Assembly (NCBI RefSeq): GCF_000230895.2
Contig: NC_016604.1
Coordinates: 6,076,001-6,140,000 of the forward strand
Reading direction: 5' to 3'
DNA length: 64,000 bases
From: Mycolicibacterium rhodesiae NBB3
GTDB lineage: Bacteria > Actinomycetota > Actinomycetes > Mycobacteriales > Mycobacteriaceae
Part shown: piece by piece, positions 16,575 to 26,348 of the stretch
Numbering within the stretch: the first letter of the stretch is position 1
Layout of the letters: each line of letters begins with the position of its first letter
The notes under the pieces: generated by a model
Seen by the model: only the letters and a program-made list of their open reading frames with translations
Told to the model about the DNA's origin: nothing
Database searches by the model: none
Program-made: the position numbers and the translations under genes

Positions 16575-17206
16575 AGTCCCCCTTCTGCCCGTCGCGGCGG
16601 TACCGTCAGCTGAAACGGCTGCAGGCCAACCGTTTCGGCCGGCGGTCCGCAGCGCAGCAACCGGTCGGCGTCATGCTCCGTCGGAGCGGGCAGCGTCGCA
16701 GCCACCGCGGCGACGGTGGGGGCGTACGGCGAGCCGGTATCGACCAGCGCCTGCCGCAGCACGTCGATCGGGACTCGGTGAGCGGCGAGCAGACGCTGTC
16801 CGGCTTCCGGGTCGACGGTGGCGGCGAACTCCAGCACGACTGGAAGGTGATCAGGCGCTTCCCGTTTGGGTGGCTCGACACCGGCAGAACGGTAGGACTG
16901 GGCGAATGCCAGCATCTGGACACCACGGTTGCGGGTGTCACCGGCGGTCCAGTAGGTGAGCAACATCGTCGAGCGCCGCCGCAGGTCGAAGGTATCGACG
17001 TAGGTCGCCGCCGCCCGAATAGGATCCTGAACCCGCAGCGCCGCGACGGTTTCACCGAGTAGACCACGCGCAGTCCCGGCGATGTAGTCGAGCAGTTGAT
17101 CGACCATCTCGAGCCGATGCTGCTGTCCGTCGTCGGGGTACGCCAGCAGCAGCGACGCCGCCTGCCACACCAGTCGGTCCTGTAATCGCCGGCTCCGCCT
17201 TTTCAC
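16571..17206 (-). CDS. narJ: Nitrate reductase assembly chaperone
   Basis: This 211-residue cytoplasmic helical protein is of the NarJ/TorD type (AASLLLAYPDD, RRSTMLLTYWTAGDTRNRG). NarJ binds apo-NarG, aids molybdenum cofactor insertion and is not part of the final enzyme. The start is a GTG at 17204-17206 that overlaps the narH stop; the stop overlaps narI. Confidence 0.92.
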   Translation of the reverse strand: MKRRSRRLQDRLVWQAASLLLAYPDDGQQHRLEMVDQLLDYIAGTARGLLGETVAALRVQDPIRAAATYVDTFDLRRRSTMLLTYWTAGDTRNRGVQMLAFAQSYRSAGVEPPKREAPDHLPVVLEFAATVDPEAGQRLLAAHRVPIDVLRQALVDTGSPYAPTVAAVAATLPAPTEHDADRLLRCGPPAETVGLQPFQLTVPPRRAEGGL

Positions 17207-18852
17207 GAACGTCTGCCCGGGAACATGTCCGGCGGCACTCCCCTGCCGTCCCAGTTGAGCAGATTCACCCGTGACGGGCGTTCGGCATTCGCGGCCATTC
17301 CCTCATGGGTCTGGCGCTGTTGCAGCGCGTGAAAGGTCTCCACCGCCACCGGCACCGGCCCGCCGCTGGCCTCGCCGAACGGGCCGGATTCGTACATCCC
17401 CGGCCCTCCGTCGAACGACAGCGAGCAGCCCGGCTCTTCGAGGTGTTGGGATCCCTCGGCGACGTAAGCCGTCGGAATCACATAGCGCTCTTCGTATTTC
17501 GCCAGTGCGAGCAACCTGTACATCTCATAGATCTGTTCTTCGGTCATTCCGACCGCCTGCGGAATATGGGGTTGGGTTTCGCGGCCGAGGTTGATGTCGC
17601 GCATATAGGAGCGCATCGCCGCCAATCGCCGCAGCACTCCCTCGACGATCGCGGTGTCCCCTGCGGTGAACAGTCCGGCGAGATATTCCATCGGGATGCG
17701 CAGCGCGTCAAGCGCGCCGAAGAGGTTGCCGACGTCCTCCGCGTCGTGCCCATCGCGGCTGACCGCGTCGACAATCGGCGACAGCGGCGGGATGTACCAG
17801 ACCATCGGCACCGTCCGAAACTCCGGATGCAGCGGCAGCGCAACCCGATACGTGTTGATCAGCGCATAGACCGGTGAGCGTTGCGCGGCCTCGATCCACT
17901 CGTCAGAGATACCCTCGGCTCGCGCACCGGCGATGACCTGCGGGTCGGTGGGGTCGAGCAGAATCCGTCGCTGCGCCTCGTACAGGTCCTTCTCGTCTTC
18001 GACCGACGCCGCCTCGAGTACGCGGTCGACGTCGTAGAGCACCAGACCCAGATACCGCAGCCGACCTACGCACGTTTCGGAGCACACGGTGGGCAGGCCG
18101 ACCTCGATGCGCGGGTAGCACAGCGTGCACTTCTCTGCCTTGCCGGTCTTGTGGTTGAAGTACACCTTCTTGTACGGGCAGCCGGACACGCACATCCGCC
18201 AACCCCGGCAGCGGTCCTGATCGACCAGCACGATGCCGTCCTCGCTGCGCTTGTACATCGCACCCGACGGACACGACGCCACACAGGACGGGTTGAGGCA
18301 GTGCTCGCAGATCCGCGGCAGGTAGAACATGAACGTCTGCTCCAGCTGCAGCTTCACGTCTTGGCTCACCTGCGCCAGGATCGGGTCGCCCGGCACGATT
18401 TCGGGTGAGCCGGCGAGGTCGTCATCCCAGTTGGCCGACCACGACACCTTCATCGGTTTGCCGCTGATCAAGCTGCGCGGGGGAGCCACCGGCATCTGGT
18501 CTCCCAGTGGCGCCGAGATCAGGTTGTCGTAGTCGTAGGTCCACGGCTCGTAATAGTCGTCGATGGACGGAAGTTTGGGGTTGGCGAAGATCCGGGCCAG
18601 CTTGGCCAGCCGGCCGCCGTCACGCAAACGCAGCCGCCCGCGGCGGTCCAGACGCCAGCCTCCGCGCCAGCGCTCCTGGTCCTCATACGTGCGCGGATAT
18701 CCTTGTCCGGGGCGGGTTTCGACGTTGTTGAACCACACGTACTCGGTGCCCGAGCGGTTCGTCCATGCTTGTTTGCAGGTCACGGAACAGGTGTGGCAGC
18801 CGATGCACTTGTCGAGGTTCATCACCATCGCCATCTGCGCCATGACCTTCAC
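17203..18852 (-). CDS. narH: Nitrate reductase beta subunit (iron-sulfur)
   Basis: This 549-residue protein has four cysteine clusters: CIGCHTCSVTCK near the start, CEHCLNPSCVASCP, CRGWRMCVSGCP and KCTLCYPRIEVG with a later CSETC. The tryptophan in CRGWRMC replaces a cysteine, which is the normal sign of the single 3Fe-4S cluster in NarH; the other three are 4Fe-4S. It wires NarI to NarG. It starts with GTG at 18850-18852, overlapping the narG stop. Confidence 0.94.
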   Translation of the reverse strand: MKVMAQMAMVMNLDKCIGCHTCSVTCKQAWTNRSGTEYVWFNNVETRPGQGYPRTYEDQERWRGGWRLDRRGRLRLRDGGRLAKLARIFANPKLPSIDDYYEPWTYDYDNLISAPLGDQMPVAPPRSLISGKPMKVSWSANWDDDLAGSPEIVPGDPILAQVSQDVKLQLEQTFMFYLPRICEHCLNPSCVASCPSGAMYKRSEDGIVLVDQDRCRGWRMCVSGCPYKKVYFNHKTGKAEKCTLCYPRIEVGLPTVCSETCVGRLRYLGLVLYDVDRVLEAASVEDEKDLYEAQRRILLDPTDPQVIAGARAEGISDEWIEAAQRSPVYALINTYRVALPLHPEFRTVPMVWYIPPLSPIVDAVSRDGHDAEDVGNLFGALDALRIPMEYLAGLFTAGDTAIVEGVLRRLAAMRSYMRDINLGRETQPHIPQAVGMTEEQIYEMYRLLALAKYEERYVIPTAYVAEGSQHLEEPGCSLSFDGGPGMYESGPFGEASGGPVPVAVETFHALQQRQTHEGMAANAERPSRVNLLNWDGRGVPPDMFPGRRS

Positions 18853-21800
18853 TGGTAGCTCACCTCCTGTGAGCGACGGCGCACCACCGTCACCTCGTCA
18901 CGCTGGTTTCCGGTGGGACCGAGATAGTTGAAGGCGAACGAATGTTGCGCGTACCCGCCGGCCAGATGGCTGGGTTTGATCAACAGCCGAGTCAGCGAAT
19001 TATGGATTCCCCCACGGTTTCCGGTGGTCTCCGTGAGCGGCACGTCGATAGTGCGTTCCATGGCGTGATACACGAACACCACCCCGTCCGGCATCCGGTG
19101 GCTGACGGCCGCCCGGCACACCACGACGCCGTTGCGATTGACGGCTTCAACCCAATCGTTGTCGCGCACGCCGATCTTCGCGGCGTCGCCGGGACTCATC
19201 CACATGACCGGCCCACCGCGGGACAGCGACAGCATGAACAGGTTGTCCTGGTATTCGGAGTGGATGGACCACTTCGAATGCGGGGTGAGGTAGCGCACGG
19301 TCAGCCCGACGCCGTCATCGGTGCCGACTCCGGGTTCGCCGAACAGCCGGGACATGTCCAGCGGGGGCCGGTAGATCGGCAGTTGCTCGCCGAGCTCCTC
19401 CAGCCAGTCGTGGTCGACGTAGAAATGCATCCGGCCGGTCAGGGTGTGAAAAGGCTTGAGTTCCTCGATGTTCACCGTGAACGGCGCATAGCGACGGCCG
19501 CCGGTTTCGCTACCCGACCACTCCGGACTGGTGATCACCGGCACCGGACGGGCCTGCGTATCGGCATAGGTGATGCGGCGTTCCTCGCTGCCCTCGGCCA
19601 GATGCACCAGCTTGCGCCCGGTCCGCCGCTCCAGTTGCCGGAACCCTTCGACCGCGAGCCTGCCGTTGGATGTTCCCGACAGAGCGAGGATGACATCTGC
19701 CATCCGCTCAGCTGACGTCATGGCCGGACGCCCTCGGGCCGCACCGGAATCCATCACCCCGAACTTTGCGGCCAGCTCGCTCACCTCCGCGCTCGGATGC
19801 GTGGTGATGCCCTTCGTGGTGACCCCGAGGCTGTCGACGAGTGGACCCAGAGCGACCCACTTCTCCGCGATCGCGGCGTAGTCGCGTTCCACCACCGTGA
19901 TCGGACCCATCGTCTTGCCGGGCACCGGCGTCTCGCCGGTGACCCGCCAGTCATGCTCCGTCCCACCGGGATAGGCCATGGCTCCCGGGGTATCATGCTG
20001 CAACGTGCCGAGCACCACGTCGGTGCGCGTCCCCAGGTGTGTGGTCGCCAGTGCGCTGAAGGTGCGGGCGATCGCGCCGAATGCCTCATAGTCCGAGCGG
20101 GTTTCCCACGGCGGGTCGATCGCGGGACTGAACGCATGGATATACGGATGCATGTCGGTGCTGGACAGGTCCGCCTTCTCGTACCAGGTAGCGGCCGGCA
20201 GCACGACGTCGGACAACAATGTCGTCGACGTCATCCGGAAGTCGATCGACATCAACAGATCGAGCTTGCCTTCTGGAACCTCTTCCGTGTAGACGATGTC
20301 ATTCGCTTTGAGCTCGGCTGGTCGACCCTGCACATTGGACGTGGTGCCCAACAGATGGCGCAGGAAGTACTCGTTGCCCTTGCTCGACGAGCCGAGCAGG
20401 TTCGCCCGCCAAACATTCAGTACCCGTGGCCAATTCGCCGGGTTGTCAGGATCGGTGACAGCCAATTTCAACCCGCCGACGGCCAACTGCTCGGCGACGT
20501 AGCTGGGGATCTCCGAAGGGGCACACCCAGCGGCCAGCGCGTCGTCGGCGACATCCAGGCTGGACCGGTCGAACTGCGGAAAGAACGGGCTCCAACCCAT
20601 CGCGGCGGCCGAGGCCAGTACGTCCATGGTGTGCTTGCCCGCGAACCGGCCCCGGCCGAGCGGGCTCGCCAGCGCATCGGCGCGGTATCCGTCGTAGCGC
20701 CATTGATCGGTGTGGACGTACCAGTACGACGTGCCGGCCATCTGCCGGGGCGGACGCGACCAGTCCGTGCCCATCGCCAGCGTCGCCCACCCGGTGATCG
20801 GCCGGCATTTCTCCTGCCCGACGTAATGAGCCCAGCCGCCGCCGTTTCGACCCATCGAACCGGTGAGCAGCAGCAGCGCCAAGACGGCGCGGTAGGTGGC
20901 GTCGCCGTGGAACCACTGGCAGATTCCCGCACCCATGATGATCATCGACCTGCCGTTGGTGTCCTCGGCGTTGCGGGCGAACTCCCTGGCCACCCGGATC
21001 GCCTGTGCAGCAGCGACTCCGGTGATCGATTCCTGCCAGGCCGGCGTGTAGGGATGCTCGGGATCGTCGTAGCCGGTGGGCCACTCCCCCGGCAGGCCTG
21101 CCCGGACCACCCCGTACTGCGCGAGCATCAGGTCGAACACCGTGCACACCAGGTGATCACCGACGCGGCGCACCGGAACTCCGCGCTCCAGCGTCGCGCC
21201 CTGACCGTCGACGGTGTCGAAGCACGGCAGCCGGACCGCGGCCACCTCACCATCTTCGGTCGCCACCGTCAACGCGGGTACCAGGCTCTCGAGATCGAGA
21301 TTCCACTGGCCGACTCCAGCGTCTCCGAAGCGGAACCCCAATGACCCCTGCGGCACCGCGACGGTCCCGGTCGCCCCGTCGAGCAGAGCCGGTTTGAACG
21401 CGGCATTTTCGACATCGTGTCCGAGATCGGCGGCGGTGAGGTTCTTCCCGGGCACCAGCGCCCCGTCGCGTTCCTCCAGCTTGATCAGGAACGGAAGATC
21501 GGTGAACTTGCGCACATAGTCGACGAAGTACGGAACCCGCCGACGGACAAAGCATTCCGACATGATCACGTGGCCCATCGCCATTGCGAGCGCGCCGTCG
21601 GTGCCGGCCGCGCACGGCATCCACTCGTCGGCGAACTTCGTGTTGTCGGCGTAGTCCGGGCTGACGGAAACGACCTTGGTGCCGCGGTAGCGCACCTCGG
21701 CCATCCAGTGCGCGTCCGGTGTACGGGTGACGGGCACGTTCGAGCCCCACATCATCAAATAGGCAGCGTCCCACCAATCTCCGGACTCCGGCACGTCGGT

Positions 21801-22535
21801 CTGGTCGCCGAACACCTGCGGTGATGCCACGGGCAGGTCGGCGTACCAGTCGTAGAACGAGGTCATCGCGCCGCCGATCAGCTCGACAAACCGGGAACCC
21901 GCGGCGTGGCTGACCATCGACATGGCCGGAATGGGTGAAAAGCCCGCGACCCGGTCGGGGCCATAGGTCTTGATCGTGTGGACATGGGCGGCGGCGATCA
22001 TCTCCGTCGCCTCGGTCCACGTCACACGCACGAGCCCGCCCTTGCCGCGGGCCTGCTGATATCGGCGGCGGCGCTCCGGGTCGGCCTGGATGTCCGCCCA
22101 CGCGAGCACCGGATCACCCAATCGCGCTTTGGCTTCGCGGTACATCTCGACGAGCACGCCGCGGGCGTAGGGGTAGCGCACCCGCGTCGGCGAGTAGGTG
22201 TACCAGGAGAAGGCCGCACCGCGTGGACACCCACGGGGTTCGTACTCGGGACGGTCCGAACCCACCGACGGGTAGTCGGTTTCCTGGGTCTCCCAGGTGA
22301 TGATCCCGTCCTTGACGTAGATCTTCCACGAACACGAGCCGGTGCAGTTCACGCCGTGCGTAGACCGCACCACCTTGTCGTGGCTCCAGCGGTCTCGGTA
22401 GAAGACGTCGCCGTCGCGTCCACCGCGGCGCGTGACGGTGCGTAAGTCAGCGGAATACTCGCCGGGGGTGAAGAACCGGCCACTACGACCGAGCAATTCC
22501 TCGATCGGACCGCCGGTACGCGGTGTCGTCGTCAT
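18849..22535 (-). CDS. narG: Nitrate reductase alpha subunit (Mo-bisMGD catalytic)
   Basis: This protein has 1228 residues, the usual NarG length. The N-terminal FS0 iron-sulfur ligands are in HGVNCTGSCSW plus the later cysteine of PRGCPRG, and the Mo-ligating aspartate is in the TSFYDWYADLP segment. It reduces nitrate to nitrite on the cytoplasmic side. The frame stays open to 23426, but the ATG at 22533-22535 (MTTTPRTGG) overlaps the narK stop as ATGA and fits the family N-terminus; the extra 297 codons are antisense-frame noise inside narK. Confidence 0.94.
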   Translation of the reverse strand: MTTTPRTGGPIEELLGRSGRFFTPGEYSADLRTVTRRGGRDGDVFYRDRWSHDKVVRSTHGVNCTGSCSWKIYVKDGIITWETQETDYPSVGSDRPEYEPRGCPRGAAFSWYTYSPTRVRYPYARGVLVEMYREAKARLGDPVLAWADIQADPERRRRYQQARGKGGLVRVTWTEATEMIAAAHVHTIKTYGPDRVAGFSPIPAMSMVSHAAGSRFVELIGGAMTSFYDWYADLPVASPQVFGDQTDVPESGDWWDAAYLMMWGSNVPVTRTPDAHWMAEVRYRGTKVVSVSPDYADNTKFADEWMPCAAGTDGALAMAMGHVIMSECFVRRRVPYFVDYVRKFTDLPFLIKLEERDGALVPGKNLTAADLGHDVENAAFKPALLDGATGTVAVPQGSLGFRFGDAGVGQWNLDLESLVPALTVATEDGEVAAVRLPCFDTVDGQGATLERGVPVRRVGDHLVCTVFDLMLAQYGVVRAGLPGEWPTGYDDPEHPYTPAWQESITGVAAAQAIRVAREFARNAEDTNGRSMIIMGAGICQWFHGDATYRAVLALLLLTGSMGRNGGGWAHYVGQEKCRPITGWATLAMGTDWSRPPRQMAGTSYWYVHTDQWRYDGYRADALASPLGRGRFAGKHTMDVLASAAAMGWSPFFPQFDRSSLDVADDALAAGCAPSEIPSYVAEQLAVGGLKLAVTDPDNPANWPRVLNVWRANLLGSSSKGNEYFLRHLLGTTSNVQGRPAELKANDIVYTEEVPEGKLDLLMSIDFRMTSTTLLSDVVLPAATWYEKADLSSTDMHPYIHAFSPAIDPPWETRSDYEAFGAIARTFSALATTHLGTRTDVVLGTLQHDTPGAMAYPGGTEHDWRVTGETPVPGKTMGPITVVERDYAAIAEKWVALGPLVDSLGVTTKGITTHPSAEVSELAAKFGVMDSGAARGRPAMTSAERMADVILALSGTSNGRLAVEGFRQLERRTGRKLVHLAEGSEERRITYADTQARPVPVITSPEWSGSETGGRRYAPFTVNIEELKPFHTLTGRMHFYVDHDWLEELGEQLPIYRPPLDMSRLFGEPGVGTDDGVGLTVRYLTPHSKWSIHSEYQDNLFMLSLSRGGPVMWMSPGDAAKIGVRDNDWVEAVNRNGVVVCRAAVSHRMPDGVVFVYHAMERTIDVPLTETTGNRGGIHNSLTRLLIKPSHLAGGYAQHSFAFNYLGPTGNQRDEVTVVRRRSQEVSYQ

Positions 22536-23758
22536 GTATCGCCCTTGCTGGGTTGAGCCTGCGGTTCGTGTGCGTGCAGTCGCAGGGCCGTGTAGCCGAG
22601 GGCGACCAAGGCGGTGGCCACCAGGAGCAGCAGGCCGACGGTGTAGTCGTTGTCGGTCGCGTCGTATGTCGCCCCCATCACCAGCGGCGGGAAGTAACCG
22701 CCGAGGCCGCCTGCGGCAGCAACGATTCCGGTGACCGCGCCCACCGACTGTGCCGGCGCCCGGCGTGCCACCCACGCGAAGACTCCGCCGGTGCCGATAC
22801 CAAGGAAGATCGCCAGCGTGATGAACGTTGCCGCGGACCATACGTCCGGCGGCGGTTGGAACACGGCTACGAACGCCATGGTCGCGGTGCCCGCGAACGA
22901 CACGAGCACGACGTACTTCGGTGCGATCCGGTCGGCAAGCGCACCGCCGACCGGGCGGGCCAACACGGCGGCCAACGCGAATCCTGCGGTACGCGCGCCC
23001 GCATCGACCGCCGTGAATCCGTAGATCGTCTTGATGTAGGTGGGCAGGTAATTGCTGAACGCCACGAAACCGCCGAACACCACTGCGTAGAGGAACGACA
23101 TCTCCCAGGTGACCGGTAGCTTCGCAGCAGCGATCAGCTTCGGCACCACGGGACCGGTGTTCGGAGTGAAACTCGGCGAATTCCGCATCACCACCACGCA
23201 GGTGACCGCGGTCAGCGCAAGCGCGACAGCGACGACGACGTGCGTGGTGAACAGGCCGAACCACCGCACGAAACGCGGTGTGAAGAACGCCGATAGCGCG
23301 GTGCCGACCATTCCCATACCGAAGACGCCGGTGGCGAATCCGCGCCGCGATGCCTCGAACCAGCTGTTGGCGAACGGAATACCGACCGCAAAGACCGTTC
23401 CGGCGATGCCCAGGAAGAACCCGCACACCAGCAGTAGCGGGTATGACGAGGCCGTCCCGGCAGCCCCTACTGCCAGCACCGGCACGATCGACGCCGTGGA
23501 CACGACGATGAACATGGTGCGGCCACCGAACCTGTCAGTGAGCGAGCCGATGACGATGCGGCCCAGTGATCCGACGAGGATCGGCGTGGCGACGAGCATC
23601 GAGGCCTCGGTACTGCTCAACGACAGATCCGATGCGTAGGTGGTCGACAGCGGGCCGATCATGTTCCAGGCCCAGAAGTTGATCGCCGACACCCATGTGG
23701 CCAGCACCAGGTTCACTGTTCTGCTGGTGCCGGTGTTCAGCGCAATCGCTGTGCTCAC
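22532..23758 (-). CDS. narK: Nitrate/nitrite transporter, MFS NNP family
   Basis: This 408-residue protein has twelve predicted membrane helices and the MFS loop motif GRIVIGSLTDRFGGR after helix 2. The two glycine-rich nitrate signatures are present: VCGFFLGIAGTVFAVGIPFANSWF and FLGIGTGGVFAWVARR. It imports nitrate or exchanges it for nitrite. It is the first gene of the nar operon. The start is GTG at 23756-23758, with AGGAG very close upstream. It is divergent from cstA across about 170 bp. Confidence 0.92.
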   Translation of the reverse strand: MSTAIALNTGTSRTVNLVLATWVSAINFWAWNMIGPLSTTYASDLSLSSTEASMLVATPILVGSLGRIVIGSLTDRFGGRTMFIVVSTASIVPVLAVGAAGTASSYPLLLVCGFFLGIAGTVFAVGIPFANSWFEASRRGFATGVFGMGMVGTALSAFFTPRFVRWFGLFTTHVVVAVALALTAVTCVVVMRNSPSFTPNTGPVVPKLIAAAKLPVTWEMSFLYAVVFGGFVAFSNYLPTYIKTIYGFTAVDAGARTAGFALAAVLARPVGGALADRIAPKYVVLVSFAGTATMAFVAVFQPPPDVWSAATFITLAIFLGIGTGGVFAWVARRAPAQSVGAVTGIVAAAGGLGGYFPPLVMGATYDATDNDYTVGLLLLVATALVALGYTALRLHAHEPQAQPSKGDT

Positions 23759-23925
23759 GCTCCTAGAGAATCACCTGACCGCGAATGCGGCATGACTTTC
23801 CAGGAAACTATTGCGGCAAACGGAGGGGCCCGGCGACGGGACCCCGGTGAAACGGCCCAACACTGAATTGTCCGGTGCAAGGATCAGGGCAGGCAGACAT
23901 TTTGCGCCATCGAGGGAGGGCAACT

Positions 23926-26211
23926 TTGACCGCACCCAGCACGTCGGACCGCACGGAGGAAACCAAGGGCGACGTCACCTACATCCGGACCGACAAGGAT
24001 CTGCCACCCGTGGCGATCGTCGATCGCTCCCCGATCACCACCAGGCACAAGATCGTTTTCGCGATTATCGCAGTGCTTGGCGCCGTGGCATGGGCGATCA
24101 TCGCGTTCTTCCGCGGTGAGACCATCAACGCGGTGTGGTTCGTCATCGCCGCGATCTGCACGTACGTGATCGGGTTCCGGTTCTACGCGCGATTGATCGA
24201 GATGAACATCGTCAAACCGCGCGACGACAACGCCACTCCCGCCGAGATTTTCGACAACGGCACCGACTACACGCCGACCGACCGGCGCGTGCTGTTCGGC
24301 CATCACTTTGCTGCGATCGCAGGCGCGGGACCGCTCGTCGGTCCGGTACTCGCCATGCAGATGGGCTATCTGCCCGGAACGATCTGGATCATCATCGGCG
24401 CCGTCTTCGCCGGCTGTGTCCAGGACTACCTGGTGCTGTCGATTTCGACCCGCCGGCGTGGCCGCTCCCTCGGCCAGATGGCCCGAGACGAACTCGGCGC
24501 CATCGGTGGCGCAGCCGCGATCATCGGCGTGCTGGCCATCATGGTGATTCTGCTGGCGGTCCTCGCGCTTGTCGTAGTCGGTGCATTGGCGGAGAGTCCT
24601 TGGGGCGTCTTCTCGATCGCCATGACCATCCCAATCGCACTGTTCATGGGTCTGTACCTGAGGTTCCTGCGCCCCGGACGCGTCTCCGAGGTCTCCCTGA
24701 TCGGGGTTGTCCTGCTGCTGCTTGCCGTCGCGTCGGGCGGATGGGTCGCCGGAACCGAGTGGGGCACAGACTGGTTCACGCTGTCCAAGGTCACGCTGTC
24801 GTGGTGCATCATCATCTACGGTCTGGCCGCATCGATACTGCCGGTCTGGTTGCTGCTCGCGCCGCGCGACTATTTGTCGACGTTCATGAAGGTCGGCACC
24901 ATCGCACTGCTGGCCATCGGCATCCTGCTCGCCCGCCCGATCATGGAGGCGCCGGCAATCTCCTCGTTCGCCAGCACCGGAACCGGCCCGGTGTTCGCCG
25001 GCTCGCTGTTCCCGTTCCTGTTCATCACCATCGCGTGTGGGGCCCTGTCGGGTTTTCACGCGCTGATCTCGTCGGGCACCACGCCGAAACTTCTGGAGAA
25101 GGAAAGCCAGATGCGGTTGATCGGCTACGGGGGCATGCTCACCGAGTCGTTTGTCGCCATCATGGCCCTGGTCACCGCGGCCATCCTGAACCAGCACCTG
25201 TACTTCGCGATGAATGCGCCCGCCGCGCAGACCGGCTCCACCGCGCAAACAGCGGCCGAATACGTCAACGGCCTGGGACTGTCAGGAGCGCCGATCACCG
25301 CCGAGGAGATCAGCAGCGCGGCCGAAAGCGTCGGCGAGGAGAGCATCGTCTCACGCACCGGTGGCGCACCGACGTTGGCCTTCGGCATGTCGGAGGTATT
25401 GCACTCCGTGTTCGGCGGCGCGAGCCTCAAGGCGTTCTGGTACCACTTCGCGATCATGTTCGAGGCGCTGTTCATCCTGACAACCGTCGACGCCGGCACC
25501 CGGGTCGCGCGTTTCATGCTCTCGGACGGACTGAGTAACCTCGGCGGCCCGCTGCGCAAGCTGAAGGACCCGAGTTGGCGTGTCGGAGCATGGATCTGCA
25601 GTGTTCTCGTCGTCGCGGGGTGGGGCTCCACCCTGATCATGGGTGTCACCGACCCGCTCGGCGGAATCAACACGCTGTTCCCGCTCTTCGGCATCGCCAA
25701 CCAGCTCTTGGCCGCCATCGCGCTGACAGTTGTCACCGTGGTTGTGATCAAGAAGGGCTACCTGAAATGGGCATGGGTGCCTGGGGTTCCGCTGCTGTGG
25801 GATCTCACCGTGACGCTGACGGCGTCCTGGCAGAAGATCTTCTCCGCCGATCCGAAGCTCGGTTACTGGAAGCTGCACAGCATCTGCAGCTCGGCCCAGG
25901 AGGCGGGCAAGCTGTGCTCGACGGCGAAGACGCCTGGCGACGTCGAGAAGATCGTGCGCAACACCTTCATCCAGGGCTCACTGTCGATCCTGTTCGCGGT
26001 CCTGGTGGTGATCGTGTTCGTCGCAGGCGTGGTCGTGGCGATGCGGGCAATCCGAGGTGGCGTTTCGTCGTCGACCGAAGACGAGCCGATACCGTCACGG
26101 ATCTTCGGGCCGTCGGGACTAATCACGACGAAGGCCGAGAAGGAGGTGCAGAAGGAATGGGACGCGTTGCCGAAATCGTCCGCCAAATCGGTTGGTACTG
26201 GGGCTCATTGA
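23926..26211 (+). CDS. cstA: CstA carbon starvation / pyruvate or peptide transporter
   Basis: This is a large membrane protein with more than 15 hydrophobic helices and the CstA signature near the N-terminus (PAEIFDNGTDYTPTDRRVLFGHHFAAIAGAGPLVGPVLA). CstA proteins take up pyruvate or peptides under starvation. I place the start at TTG 23926 because GGGAGGG lies 5-6 bp before it and the upstream ATG at 23875 has no good ribosome site; this gives 761 residues. It corresponds to Rv3063, which I recall next to ligB in M. tuberculosis. A small YbdD-like gene overlaps its 3' end, a common pairing. Confidence 0.9.
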   Translation: MTAPSTSDRTEETKGDVTYIRTDKDLPPVAIVDRSPITTRHKIVFAIIAVLGAVAWAIIAFFRGETINAVWFVIAAICTYVIGFRFYARLIEMNIVKPRDDNATPAEIFDNGTDYTPTDRRVLFGHHFAAIAGAGPLVGPVLAMQMGYLPGTIWIIIGAVFAGCVQDYLVLSISTRRRGRSLGQMARDELGAIGGAAAIIGVLAIMVILLAVLALVVVGALAESPWGVFSIAMTIPIALFMGLYLRFLRPGRVSEVSLIGVVLLLLAVASGGWVAGTEWGTDWFTLSKVTLSWCIIIYGLAASILPVWLLLAPRDYLSTFMKVGTIALLAIGILLARPIMEAPAISSFASTGTGPVFAGSLFPFLFITIACGALSGFHALISSGTTPKLLEKESQMRLIGYGGMLTESFVAIMALVTAAILNQHLYFAMNAPAAQTGSTAQTAAEYVNGLGLSGAPITAEEISSAAESVGEESIVSRTGGAPTLAFGMSEVLHSVFGGASLKAFWYHFAIMFEALFILTTVDAGTRVARFMLSDGLSNLGGPLRKLKDPSWRVGAWICSVLVVAGWGSTLIMGVTDPLGGINTLFPLFGIANQLLAAIALTVVTVVVIKKGYLKWAWVPGVPLLWDLTVTLTASWQKIFSADPKLGYWKLHSICSSAQEAGKLCSTAKTPGDVEKIVRNTFIQGSLSILFAVLVVIVFVAGVVVAMRAIRGGVSSSTEDEPIPSRIFGPSGLITTKAEKEVQKEWDALPKSSAKSVGTGAH

Positions 26212-26348
26212 TGGGCGACAACCACTATCGGCGGTATGTTGAGCATCACCGCAAAACCCATCCCGGTGAGGTCGTCCTCTCCGAACGGGAGTACTGGCGG
26301 ATGCGCCACGACGCTACGGAGGCCAGCCCCAACCCACGCTGCTGCTAG
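26157..26348 (+). CDS. YbdD/DUF466 small protein, CstA partner
   Basis: This 63-residue protein contains the family core WYWGSLMGDNHYRRYVEHHRKTHPGE followed by SEREYWRMRHDATEASPNPRCC. The ATG at 26157 lies after AGAAGGA inside the cstA 3' end, so the two genes overlap by 55 bp in different frames and must be co-transcribed. E. coli YbdD and YjiX are encoded with CstA and BtsT and support their transport activity. The stop overlaps the convergent AhpD-like gene by 4 bp. Confidence 0.85.
   Translation: MGRVAEIVRQIGWYWGSLMGDNHYRRYVEHHRKTHPGEVVLSEREYWRMRHDATEASPNPRCC

Noticed and set aside
18849..23426. A 1525-codon open frame that would extend NarG far upstream
   Set aside because: The extra part is a shadow frame within narK. 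The ATG at 22533-22535 fits NarG length and overlaps the narK stop as ATGA.
23826..23848. GGGGCCC-type inverted repeat between narK and cstA as an operator
   Set aside because: The arms are short, GC-only and imperfect, as expected by chance at this base composition.
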